DNA from: Cristatella mucedo
Taxonomy: Eukaryota; Bryozoa; Phylactolaemata; Cristatellidae
Reading direction: 5' to 3'
Assembly (NCBI GenBank): GCA_009760855.2
Contig: WPIO01000010.1
Location: 2,761,001 to 2,825,000 of the forward strand
Length of the DNA stretch: 64,000 nt
Within the stretch, counting starts at the first letter, position 1, and the number at the start of each line of letters is the position of its first letter. This document shows positions 21,869 to 31,401 of the stretch, piece by piece. A program made the position numbers and the translations under genes. The notes beneath the pieces are model-generated. The model was not told the origin of the DNA. It worked only from the letters and a program-made list of their open reading frames with translations, and did no database searches.

Positions 21869-24696
21869 TTAGTTATAAAAGCGGTGATAGTAGTTTCTAA
21901 GTATTCCTGATTTTTCATTTTTTACACAAACTTTAATATCTAAAGTTATCATATTGTTACTTATTTGATGTGAAGTTCTAAAATTTGATGGATCATGAGG
22001 AATCATATCTTTAAAAATATTTTCTCTTATATTCATAAACATGTAAAACATTCTATCATCAATTTTATTTATACCATTATCCGAGCTACACCAACTTCTG
22101 CAATGTTTATTGTTACTTTTGATTAAATCGAATTTTCAATTTAAAATCAGACAACTTAGAATTTTTTTTAATTATCCCGCCCTACATTAATTACTTTTGG
22201 GACAGTTAACATACCAAAAATAGCAATCGCTTGCTTATTTGAACGCAAAGTTACTGAGTAATTCTTCCTTGAAAAGAAAGCAAATAAAAAATTGTGAATA
22301 AAAACCACGTGAAACCCATGAATTATTAACTACCTATTTACTTTCAGGTTACCTTTAATTAATTCGTCTTCATAATAATAATAATAATAATGCACTTGAT
22401 AAAGTGCCCTCAGAGAACTCAATCTCTCTCTAGGCGCTTTACATTTTCTGCAAAGGCAAAGGCAATTGAATGGTGAGTAGTATCATGCTTGATAAACGAA
22501 CAAAATGATTAACATGGTTAGGGGTGATATGCACAGGGTCAGAATGCAAATGTGGTTAGTGGCAGCATGCACAGTGTCAGCACGCATAAGCACATGAAGG
22601 ACGAATCATTGAGACCCACTAAATGCTGTCCTAAATAGGTGTGTTTTTAAGTTCTTTTTAAATGTGGTCAGGCCAAGGGATGTTCTGACGCAGGTCGGGA
22701 GGGAGTTCCAGGCTTTGGGAGCGGACGAACTAAATGGACGGTCTCCAAAGGATTTGAGGTTTGTACGAGGTTCATCCTTTCTTAACTTGGTATCTAAGTA
22801 TTCTTTAGTGGCTAAATCACTTCCTTTACTTAGGTATAATTACCTCACATTTTTAGAGTTAGTATATATATATATCCCCTCTTTCTATCAAATCTGAATC
22901 TTTAAGATAATTATTACCTGAAAAAAGTTTTACTAACTTATACTAAAAATCAATAGCATTTCAAGGTTCATTCTCTTGTTAGTATTGAGGTCTAATGTTC
23001 CTCGCATTCTAGACAATTCCTTACTAGCATTTTACTTTATTGCTGTGTAAACATAAAATATTCTTGTTCGATTAAATAGTGACTGACCACATTTAAAAAA
23101 TGTGCATTCACAATTTTTTCCATTTCTATCCAATATATAACTTCCTGATAATCATATATCTTGCAGAAGATATGTATCTGTAGGAGGCATAAGTACTCTC
23201 ATTACTTCATCTATATCTGAATAAAATGATCCAATAACCATTATTCCTTTTGGAACTACAACATCTTCTACATAACTAATCCACTTTCTTTGAAATCTAG
23301 AACCATTTATGGTTATACTTTGTGTGCCATCCATTATTCCTTCAATAGTTACAGTCATTATATTTCCATCTGACACACTATTTAGGTATCCCAACTCCAT
23401 CATTTGGATTAACAGGATCGTGTATAATTCTAATTAAATATTTTCAAGCTTATCTAAATTCCCATTCAAAGTATCTCCACGGCAGACTTAATAAAATTAT
23501 TATCTAAGTAATCATTATTTGTCACATCATTTTGAGAATATGCTGGACTACTAACTGTAATCAATCCATTTACAGTAAGTCCCAGTAATTTCTCCACCTG
23601 TCAACGATTGCTTAGTATCCGCGTAGTGTTTAGTAGCAGCATCTGAGTAATTCGCATTATTCGCAAGGTCTATCAAACGGTAGTTGCTCATATCAAGATC
23701 TCCGTCAGTATTAGTTCCTGTAGAAACGTTAGTCATAAAATTAGTATCAGTTTACTTTAGATTAACTGCATCTCCAGGGTTTACAAGGTCATGCAAGTTT
23801 TTAATGAGATTTCCATTCCATCCTCCTGAAAGTATCTCCAGTTCTTCGAATGTAAGTTTTTGCTTGAGAACCTGTCTTTCGATATCCAAGAGACATTTTC
23901 TATACTATATTAACAAGAAAATCGATGTAGCGTACTGACTTATCAACGTAGAAGTCGTTGGTAAAGTAATTGCACGCACCATCGATTCCTATGACTAACA
24001 TCAGCGTACCAGAAACACCGTAAGTGCTACCATAAGTTAGTTCTACGAACGCTCCTATTTTATCAGTCGACCGTAGGACATTACATATAACATTTCAATT
24101 ACTTACAGAACCTGGAATAAACGTAAGACTTTGAGTGCTAAAACCGATTTTGTTTCCTCTAAGTCTACAACGGAAATATCAGCAGGAGTAGCTTGTACTT
24201 TCGAAGACTCGGTTCCAATTCCGTTAAATTGAGTGTCAAGAAAAGCTATACAAGCTCCTAATTCTAAAACACTCGAATAATAGGTTAGACGTAAGTATCT
24301 AACATAAGACTGCTGTCTAGAAAAGTTGACCATTTATTTACAAAATCTGAGTTAGCAAGGTTAGTAATTCTGTAATTTCCAAGATCTGGGTTTCCTTTAG
24401 ACACTCCTCAAAAGAACGAAGACATCTTTTTAGCAGCCCGTAATCAATCAGTTTATAAGAGCTTTTACCTTGGTACCCGGTGCCATCTACTAAATTATCA
24501 CAGATATCTTGTTCGTACAATTATGTTGAGATTCACGTTTTTCTCCTGTTTTTGTTAATTTTCCGTTAGTCGTGGTTGCCATTTCTCCAGTCATGTTAGT
24601 TGCAGGATTCCCCGAGAAATCATTGCTTTAAGCATAATCTAACCTAATAATATCAGTCTAATTCACTGGATAGCCCCATCTTGTTTTCCTAGTCAT
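21869..24696 (-). pseudogene. large phage tail-fibre-like Polinton gene
   Basis: The minus-strand ATG at 24696 opens MTRKTRWGYPVN and is followed by several open segments in shifting frames: about 24338-24520, 24103-24333, 23905-24070, 23551-23736, 23152-23403, 23040-23150, and 21869-22134, which ends at a stop. The segment DLDMSNYRLIDLANNANYSD, followed by an AATKHYAD block, is the 'N(K/R)I.NL..P....DAATK.YVD' signature of phage tail-fibre N-terminal regions; further on it is beta-rich. The likely role is a receptor-binding fibre or spike of a virion. A LINE fragment (22371-22775) sits inside the 3' part. It is transcribed divergently from the small-ORF cluster that starts at 24796. Confidence 0.65.
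22371..22775 (-). repeat. LINE 3' fragment inserted in the Polinton
   Basis: (AAT)n at about 22371-22390, the conserved tail 'cctcagagaactcaatctct', and the start of the C-terminal domain region up to 'ggtttgtacgagg', where it stops abruptly. It closely resembles the copies at 28.9 and 39 kb. It interrupts the tail-fibre-like gene, so it arrived after the Polinton. Confidence 0.85.
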
Positions 24697-24795
24697 TTCG
24701 AGGCTAAGTTAGACCGCAATGGTCCGATTAATTTCATTTATAAGTCCATTTCTATATATAATGGAAACCAAATACTGTATAATTAATCTCTCTAA
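24697..24795. promoter_or_regulatory. divergent intergenic region of the Polinton
   Basis: About 100 bp between the minus-strand tail-fibre-like start (24696) and the first plus-strand open frame (24796). It holds AT-rich 'tatatataatgg' at about 24753-24764. By position it should contain divergent promoters; no motif was proved. Confidence 0.35.
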
Positions 24796-25230
24796 AAACA
24801 GTATTTTAAAATACTTTCAGGACATAAAATAAAACTAAAATACTCAGACCTAGATCACGAAAGTTTTATCAGACTTAATAAACCTTCTATAAAAATCGAA
24901 ACTGCATCTAAAAAGAAAACAAGAACTACAATCTGGCTTTCTAAGAGACTAACTCAAGGAAATATAGGAAGGAACACCGCAGAAGAAATCAAATCTGGAA
25001 TTGATGCAACTATAGAAGTTCTTTCTGGAGTTACTTCAGGCACAGAAACAGCATCCAAAGGTGTAATCAAATTAGCTCCAAAAATAGCAGCAAACTTAAG
25101 TATCTCTGTTTCAAGTACTGTAGCAACAATAGTTCCTCAAGTTCTGACTTATTTCAAAGTAATCGGTTCTGCTACAAAAGTAATCAGAGGATTCTTAGCT
25201 GGAATCTCTGGAATCGTAGACCTTTGTTAA
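24796..25230 (+). CDS. uncharacterised Polinton protein (about 140 codons, no ATG)
   Basis: An unbroken frame from just after a stop (24793) to TAA at 25230, without an ATG near its start, so the N terminus is damaged or lies in another frame. It has a basic first half (KIETASKKKTRTTIWLSKRL) and a second half of alternating hydrophobic and small residues (VLSGVTSG, IAANLSISVSSTVATIV, VIRGFLAGISGIVD), like an amphipathic or membrane-active segment. It leads a plus-strand cluster of small genes with 20-30 bp spacing. The role is unknown; a minor virion protein is possible. Confidence 0.5.
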   Translation, partial: KQYFKILSGHKIKLKYSDLDHESFIRLNKPSIKIETASKKKTRTTIWLSKRLTQGNIGRNTAEEIKSGIDATIEVLSGVTSGTETASKGVIKLAPKIAANLSISVSSTVATIVPQVLTYFKVIGSATKVIRGFLAGISGIVDLC

Positions 25231-25249
25231 TTTTTAAAGGAGATACTTG

Positions 25250-25456
25250 ATGACATGGCATCTAGAAAATATGGCCACGTCAGTTGGAAAAATATTCAAA
25301 AGAAGAAAGAAAGAGAGCCTCGAGAAAATGATAGCGTCTCTCGAAGTCGGTTACTGCATTAACGAAATCCTTCGTGAAGCAGAAACGAGTAGCTCTGATT
25401 GGTACTTGAATCCAAGTGGCTTTTTGTCTGGCTTATTTGGAAAAACTGTTGAATAG
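25250..25456 (+). CDS. uncharacterised small Polinton protein (68 aa)
   Basis: ATG at 25250, stop at 25456, 19 bp after the preceding gene. It has a basic Lys/Arg patch (KIFKRRKKESLEKM) and an acidic, aromatic C-terminal half. It is intact, which is unusual in this element. No domain recognised. Confidence 0.45.
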   Translation: MTWHLENMATSVGKIFKRRKKESLEKMIASLEVGYCINEILREAETSSSDWYLNPSGFLSGLFGKTVE

Positions 25457-25464
25457 AATAGTGC

Positions 25465-25908
25465 ATGCATAGATCCGAAGTCTTGGTCGAAGGACTTCAT
25501 GAGCGTCAGAACAGACGAAGTCCGAACGGGAGAAAACTGAAAACCGATAGGGGAATAATTCCAGCTATTCCTGCTCTATTCGCCAGCATGGCAAGTATAA
25601 TCGGAGCTGTAGGAACTGCTGCAAGTGTCGCAGTAGCAGCTGCAGGATTCACTAAGAAAATCACTGACCTTGCCATGTTCACTTCCAGAGAACCTCCAAT
25701 GAACACACATTCCAAAAGACTAAACGCACTCACGCTACAAAGTTCTAGACTTAAGAAAGCAATATCCGACCTAAAAACACAACTTGAAGTTCCTGGCCAT
25801 GAGATCGACATAGACATAACTAAAAAAGTAGACACGACAGAAGTTAACAATTGTCGTAAATACATTAATTCCGGAAAGATCTTAGTAGAGAAATTTGGAG
25901 TCACCTGA
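25465..25908 (+). CDS. uncharacterised Polinton protein with Ala/Gly-rich hydrophobic segment
   Basis: Intact from ATG 25465 to TGA 25908 (147 codons), 8 bp after the preceding stop. A basic N terminus is followed by a hydrophobic Ala/Gly-rich stretch (residues about 35-65, containing IPALFASMASIIGAVGTAAS), which could insert into a membrane, and then a helical charged region with Asp and Lys. This is reminiscent of membrane-active minor capsid proteins of double jelly-roll viruses, but that is inference from shape only. Confidence 0.5.
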   Translation: MHRSEVLVEGLHERQNRRSPNGRKLKTDRGIIPAIPALFASMASIIGAVGTAASVAVAAAGFTKKITDLAMFTSREPPMNTHSKRLNALTLQSSRLKKAISDLKTQLEVPGHEIDIDITKKVDTTEVNNCRKYINSGKILVEKFGVT

Positions 25909-26098
25909 TCTGAAAGTAAACATTAAAGCAACAGCAATATCAAAAATAGGATCTGAAACCTGCGACTACAAAGCTGAGTCATCTGCAAAGGCGTTAGTAA
26001 CTTTGCTTCCCGAAGGTCATAGCCAAGAAGAATTACGTTCTGAAATATTACAACTCAAAAAAACATTGATAAGCGATGTAAATAAGCGATGGAAATAA
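25898..26098 (+). pseudogene. open frame overlapping the previous gene, charged and helical
   Basis: A frame of about 67 codons without an ATG start (it opens at a TTG at 25895), overlapping the preceding stop by about 14 bp and ending at 26098. It ends in a charged helix (GHSQEELRSEILQLKKTLIS). It may be the continuation of the preceding protein after a one-base frameshift. Confidence 0.35.
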
Positions 26099-26481
26099 TT
26101 AGTCTCATCGGAATAATAAAAAATATTATAGAATTAGTCGCATTCTGGTTAGCCTGAATCTTTCAGAGTCTCGAAGGCAGATACTATCAGAATCTACTGA
26201 CCTGTTTCACTTATATTTACTCATACTAACCTGAAAGGCCCAGTTATGGTAATAAAACTACAGAAAAACCCTATAGAGAGAAATGTATGTTCTCAGGTCA
26301 TGGTCCCATCCTTAGATTTAGTGCTAGTCAACTTATAGCAAATAAAAAAATGTGACATCAATTGAGGGCAGCGGTTTCCTTTAGAAAATCACAAATAAGT
26401 TACTTGGTGCACGTGAAATCCTTATGCAGCTTCCTCCTAGAAACCTAGAGAAAACCTTCCAGGTATTAGCCTTAGTAACAC

Positions 26482-26858
26482 ATGGCAAGGGGAAGTTTCA
26501 TTCGGCCATTCACAGAATTCCAGCAGAGAATAAATGAAGGATGTAAACACCGATGTAAACGACTTATACAGAGCTGCTCTTAACCACGATTACATCTACG
26601 GGCAAAATGCTAATGAACCAGAGCCTAGAAGAACAGAAACTAGAAACTTACCTGACCATCTGTCATTGCTGGAGCTGCAGCAAGACTAGGCAATTAGATC
26701 CTAGGCAACCGGAGTTTTTTCGTAATGATTCTAGAACTGCAGCTGCCGTCATTGCGAGTAAGGCTAAACTAGGACTAGGTCTAAGCGAAGCGAAGGGTGT
26801 AGCACAGAATGATTCATTTGCAGAAGACTCCCTAAAAAGACAAGCTAATAAATCCTAG
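26482..26858 (+). pseudogene. Polinton protein with phospholipase A2-like HDxxY motif
   Basis: ATG 26482 opens MARGSFIRPFTEFQQRINEG. A neighbouring frame (26534-26689) then reads VNDLYRAALNHDYIYGQ. HDYIY fits HDxxY, the catalytic motif of parvovirus-type secreted phospholipase A2 domains, which open membranes during entry. A third frame (to 26858) ends in an Ala/Lys-rich helix. Two frameshifts break it. The calcium-binding loop (YxGxG) was not seen, so the assignment rests on one motif and context. Confidence 0.45.
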
Positions 26859-27090
26859 TAGCCTAAGAAAAAGCAAGAATTATGCTTGAAGGTCTTGAGT
26901 GAAACAGAATGGCAGAAATGACACAATGGAAAATCTAAGAAACTAAATTAACCTAATCATTTTATTCTAATCTGCTTATATATTTGTATTCAGGTTTCAT
27001 TTATTGTACTTATTAAATTTAAAGGCCAGCAGGATTTACATTGTCACGTTCTTCAGTAGGAGTACTAAGGATTTTAAACTGATCGATTTT

Positions 27091-27552
27091 TTATATGTAG
27101 TTAAGTTTAGGGGCTTCACTGTAATGATCTTTTGTCACATAAGCTTCATCAAGTAGTCCTTCGATTCCAAAATCAGAGCCGAGTTTCTGAAGAATTTCTC
27201 CAAGACGTTCAATTTTAATAGGCCGGTTTCTTTGGTCATAAAAACTAGAACGGCTTCCAAAATCAAATGTTAGACCAATAGTCGAGCTTTGAGTCAAGTC
27301 ATAATCACAGATTCCGAATTTGGTGCATGCTCGAGTAATTATTTAGTTGATTTTTTCTTTAATTTCCAGACTAAGGAAAATATGCATATTCAGATGTGGC
27401 TTAGAATCCTTAGAGACTTTATCTTCAACAGGAACTCTAACTTGTTTTCTTTTGGAATCACAGTTTTTGCATTCTTGAGGACAACGGATGTTTTCTTCAT
27501 AAACCTGCTTAGTGGAAACAGGTCGGAATATTGACTCCATTTTTCTATACAT
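27091..27552 (-). pseudogene. uncharacterised Polinton protein, Cys-rich N-terminal part
   Basis: The minus-strand ATG at 27552 opens a 69-codon frame with a CPQECKNCDSK cluster, which may bind zinc. A second frame (27297 down to 27091) continues with IGLTFDFGSRSSFYDQRNRP. The two frames overlap at the end of one gene, so a frameshift is likely. It lies next to the protease, on the same strand. Function not recognised. Confidence 0.4.
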
Positions 27553-27712
27553 AAGAAAAGTTTTTGTTTGAAATAAAAATTAATTCAAAAGTAATTTCAT
27601 CGTGGTTCCAAAATCAGTAGTTCCATTAGTTATAAGAATTCTAAGCATTTGCGTCCACATTATTTTTGTTTAGAGCCCTCGAGTTTGAAATCTTGGAATC
27701 ATTTTTAAGTAC

Positions 27713-27935
27713 TCAGTTCTCTTCTGGCATTGGTACTACCCCAAAAGAGTCAAAGTAAAAGTAATCAGTACCACAATTTTTTATTGCAACCCAATGGTAA
27801 ATTGCACGGTCAGATTTACTGGCATTCCTTATCCAGGTTTCATTTTTTTTGGTTCGAGACTAGCAAGTTCGTCTCTTGTGAATACACCTCAGAAACCCTG
27901 GATTCCAAGTTGTTTAACTTCATTTACTTTCACTA
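27713..27935 (-). pseudogene. Polinton adenovirus-type cysteine protease
   Basis: Minus-strand pieces match the Polinton/adenain-like protease (C48/C5 fold), which processes virion proteins. The first is 'LGIQGF*GVFTRDELASL', in which the stop falls at the Arg of the family's FRGVFMRDEL. The second is IYHWVAIKNCGTDYFYFDSF, which carries the catalytic His (HWVA) and the acidic residue (YFDSFG). A stop follows at 27713, and the segment with the catalytic Cys is not recognisable. It lies between the Cys-rich gene and the divergent ATPase. Confidence 0.8.
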
Positions 27936-28310
27936 TATTTCACATTTCACTTTAACTTCATTATATCTTAGTCTGTTAATGGTTTACTCTAGATTTTTAA
28001 GGTTTCCTATTGTTTTTCATAGGTCTGACAATAGTTTTTCCTTAGAATTCAATAAGTTTCCTTGAGGTCACCAGTGACTCAGAACTCCTGAAGCTACCAT
28101 AGGAGTTCTACGTTTAACAAACTTTGATTTTTTTATGCTCACATATTATTATAGATTGCCTTTCCCATTCCTTAGGGCCACTTGGATTCTGGGTTTCAGC
28201 TTATTAAGGATGAAGGTTGTCTGTATTCCTACGAAAATTTAAGCAGTAAATCATAGATTCCATTTTTTCTATTCTATAAAAAATAGATGTAGTCTCTGAA
28301 GGTACGTGCA

Positions 28311-29744
28311 TTTAATTTTGGCCAAGATCAAGAAACTGATTACCGCGAATCGTTACCAAAAGTTCCGATTAGGTCGCTGGTTTTAGGTCCAAGTGAATAA
28401 GAAAAGTCTTAGTTGATAATGAACTAGGTATTCAATGGAATTATGAGTTATGATACTTGTGCAATAATAGCTTCTAACCTCGATAAGAGGTTATACCGAT
28501 GACTTAGGTCTATGAATTCCGGAATTGCTAAAGGTTCTTATGTTTGGATAGATGGAATCGGAGGAATGCCTGATATCGATTTATATAGAAACTATAAGAG
28601 TGAAGTTATTATAGATGATTTAGTGACTGAAGATCAAACGTAGATCTTAAATTATTTTATACGGGGACGACATAAAGGACTGAACATCTTTTATCCTGCA
28701 CAAGGATTTACGATTATTTCTAGGAGAGAAATTAGGAACAATATAAACATGATAGTAGTTTTTAAGCAGAATTCTACTGACGTTGAGTACATTCGAGCAG
28801 CATACGACGGTGACATCGACCGTAAAGCATTCAAAGATTGGGTAAACTCTTGTACTAGGAATAATAATAATAATAATAATAATATTGCACTTGATAAAGC
28901 GCCCTCAGAGAACTTAATCTCTTTCTAGGCGCTTTACATTTGCTGCAAAGTGATACGCAATAGAATAGTAAGTAAAATCATGCTTGAAAAACAAACAAAA
29001 TGAATAACATGGTTAGGGGTTACATGCACTGGGTCAGCATGCAAATGTGGTTAGTGGCAGCATGAACAGTGTCAGCACGCATAAGCACATCGAGGACGAA
29101 TCACAAGGACCCACTAAATGCTGTCCTAAATAGGTATGTTTTTAAGTTTCTTTTAAATGTGGTCAGGTCAGGGGATGTTCTGACGCAGGTCGAGAGGGAG
29201 TTCCAAGCTATGGGAGCATACGAACTAAATGCACGGTCTCCAAAGGATTTAAGGTTTGTACGAGGTATTTGTAGACTGTTGGATTCCGAAAAGCGAGTGG
29301 TACGATGCTTTGCCTGATGGGGTAGTATATCTGAAAGATAGGCTGGAGCCATAGAATGAAGAGACCTAAAAGTGAGCGACAAAACCTTGAAGTCAATCCG
29401 TTGCTTGACTGGTAACCAGTGCAGGTCGGCGAGAAGTGGAGTAATGTGGAAACTGCGACGCTCACGACAGACAAGCCTAGCTGCAGAGTTTTGCACCAGC
29501 TGCAATCGCCTGATCGCACATGCTGGTAGGCCTGTAAGCAGTGAGTTGCAGAAGTCGAGACGAGATGTCACGAATGCATGGACCAACTTGGACGTGGTAT
29601 CCTTATCTAAACAAGCCCTAATTTTAGCAATGTTATGAAGAATGGGTACGGTTTACTAAAACTGAATCAGAAGGACGCTTTTGGACTGTAGATAGTTCTC
29701 GGAAACAGATAATTACGATATTTAATAAAAAATACTTGAAATAG
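28311..29744 (+). pseudogene. Polinton packaging ATPase (FtsK/HerA type), split by a LINE
   Basis: Plus-strand frames show a damaged Walker A region: 'RSLVLGPSE*EKS' near 28375-28410, where the family has LxLGPxxSGKT. Walker B is SEVIIDDLVTE at about 28605, followed by the family-typical NYFIRGRHKGLNIFYPAQGF and a Gln/Arg sensor region. The frame stops at a LINE inserted at about 28860-29638; the C-terminal tail (WVRFTKTESEGRFWTVD) resumes at 29641 and ends at TAG 29744. The enzyme would pump DNA into the capsid. It is dead through internal stops and the insertion. Confidence 0.85.
28860..29638 (-). pseudogene. LINE 3' end inserted in the ATPase gene
   Basis: (AAT)n tail, conserved tail blocks and a minus-strand ORF (29101-29586) that gives a 161-codon C-terminal domain without stops: MVHAFVTSRLDFCNSLLTG ... 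FKRNLKTYLFRTAFSGSL. It is nearly identical in protein to the plus-strand copy at 38.69-39.34 kb, so both are recent. It is 5'-truncated downstream of the reverse transcriptase core. Confidence 0.9.
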
Positions 29745-30910
29745 AATTTTTTTTAGCGGAAAGATTTACTTTGAGAAACTTGCTTTACGACGTAGTGTCC
29801 AGGAAGCACTAGACTATGAAAAAAGACTACAGAACTTACAAGATCTTAAAGATTCTAACGAACTTCAAATTGACCTCGAAGTTCAAAACTTTAAGAAGCA
29901 GAGATTGCTGCCAGAGATACTGCTGAAGCTCATGCAAACGAAAAAGCATTATAAAGATCTACAGACAACTCAGGAAACTTTGATCTCGAAAAACTTAAGA
30001 AAGTTTGATCTAGGCTTGAGTAGCAAATAGAAGCAAGAAAAGCAATATATCTACACAAAAATTATATACAGAATTCTATAGAATACAGGAAAAGCCTGAT
30101 ATTTCAATGACTCTAGAAAAGGCTCATAATGCAATTAAAGTAGAAAAAATGAAAAAGCAATTAAATTGAAAATAAAGCAAAGATGTATGCCATGAACTCC
30201 GAGAAAAAACCTCTTGATGCATGCGCTCAAACACTATTGCGGCTAAAATTTCTATTCACCCAACTACATGTTCAACAAACGATGACGAATTTCATGATGA
30301 CGTTGAGAAAATTATAATAAAAAGAAATTAAAGCACAAGAAAAAAGACTAACTAAACGTTCTGAACATTGATAACGGAGGATATGTACCTTTGGGAGTTG
30401 AGCGATTGGTGAAAGGCATTATTGAATCAGATAAGGATTTAAGTATTTATAGCATCTGTAATAAACTGAAAGAAACAGATGAATCAGCTTTTGGAGACGC
30501 TGCAAAATCGATTTATGATTATACTAAAAAATATTTAGAAAGCCTATCAGATAAGCGTAGAAAAAAATAGAAGCTGAATATAAGAAACAACCTATTCCTT
30601 TAGAGCTTGAATTATTTGAAATAATTAATGAAAAAGGTACAGGAAGTTAAAATTGTGGAATAAGAACAATGGTATAAGATTTAGATGAGGATAATCCAAA
30701 TGATATATTGGGGAGATTATATTTCCCCTAATTTTTATTGAAGATAAAACGAGTCCTAAAAATTCAAAGCTTTTAAATTATGTTTGGCATAAGTTTGGAA
30801 GAGTTAAAAGAAAGTTGAAGAAAACAATTGGATGAAGAACAGAAAAGAATTGAAGAACTGAAAGCAGCTGATAAGAAAAAGTAAAGGGAGAAAATTAGGA
30901 GGATACAGAT
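29745..30910 (+). pseudogene. charged coiled-coil Polinton gene(s), decayed
   Basis: Highly charged helical segments in changing frames: about 29790-29935 (EKRLQNLQDLKDSNELQIDL), about 30200-30370, and an intact stretch at 30369-30569 (GGYVPLGVERLVKGIIESDK onward, ending at a stop). Further Lys/Glu-rich pieces run to about 30890. No catalytic motif is seen; it may be a scaffold or core protein. More than one gene may be present. Confidence 0.4.
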
Positions 30911-31001
30911 GCAGAATAAATCTGAATTAGATGTATAAATAGCTGCTGCAAATTAACGAAAAGCTGAACAAGCTAAGCAAAGATCGAATTCTGGTTCTGG
31001 A

Positions 31002-31343
31002 ATGAAATCAGTGTCAAAAGTAATGACAAACGTAATGACGAAAATCATTACTCCATGGATTGCTAAAAACGAATCTGAAATTCTGGATAAACTTGAGCTT
31101 TGGATTCGTGAGCTTGCTGCTGGAAACAGATTACCCAGCGAAGTCAAGAAATGCTCAGAAAAAATTCCATTTCGAGAACAAATAAAATTCTATATGTCCT
31201 TAGTATATAGAAATGTTGGATTTTGTTGCGATTTCTTAAGTAATGCTAAAGAATTTATAAACAATAAGGACATCATTCAATCAAGCAAAGAAGGATACAT
31301 TTTAACATCTCTGGTAAGAGTAATCCTGTTAGAATCCGGATAG
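31002..31343 (+). CDS. uncharacterised Polinton protein (113 aa)
   Basis: Intact from ATG 31002 to TAG 31343. Helical, with amphipathic stretches (IITPWIAKNESEILDKLELW), two adjacent Cys and a Lys/Glu-rich middle. It lies directly upstream of the capsid-like region and on the same strand. No family recognised. Confidence 0.45.
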   Translation: MKSVSKVMTNVMTKIITPWIAKNESEILDKLELWIRELAAGNRLPSEVKKCSEKIPFREQIKFYMSLVYRNVGFCCDFLSNAKEFINNKDIIQSSKEGYILTSLVRVILLESG

Positions 31344-31401
31344 CTGACCCAGTGATACTTCGAAGTAAAAAATTGAAAAATTGCTTTAAGAAATTTTCAG
31401 G

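Noticed and set aside
27730-28065. Plus-strand ORF of 111 codons
   Set aside because: It is the antisense of the protease relic, which has clear family motifs on the minus strand.
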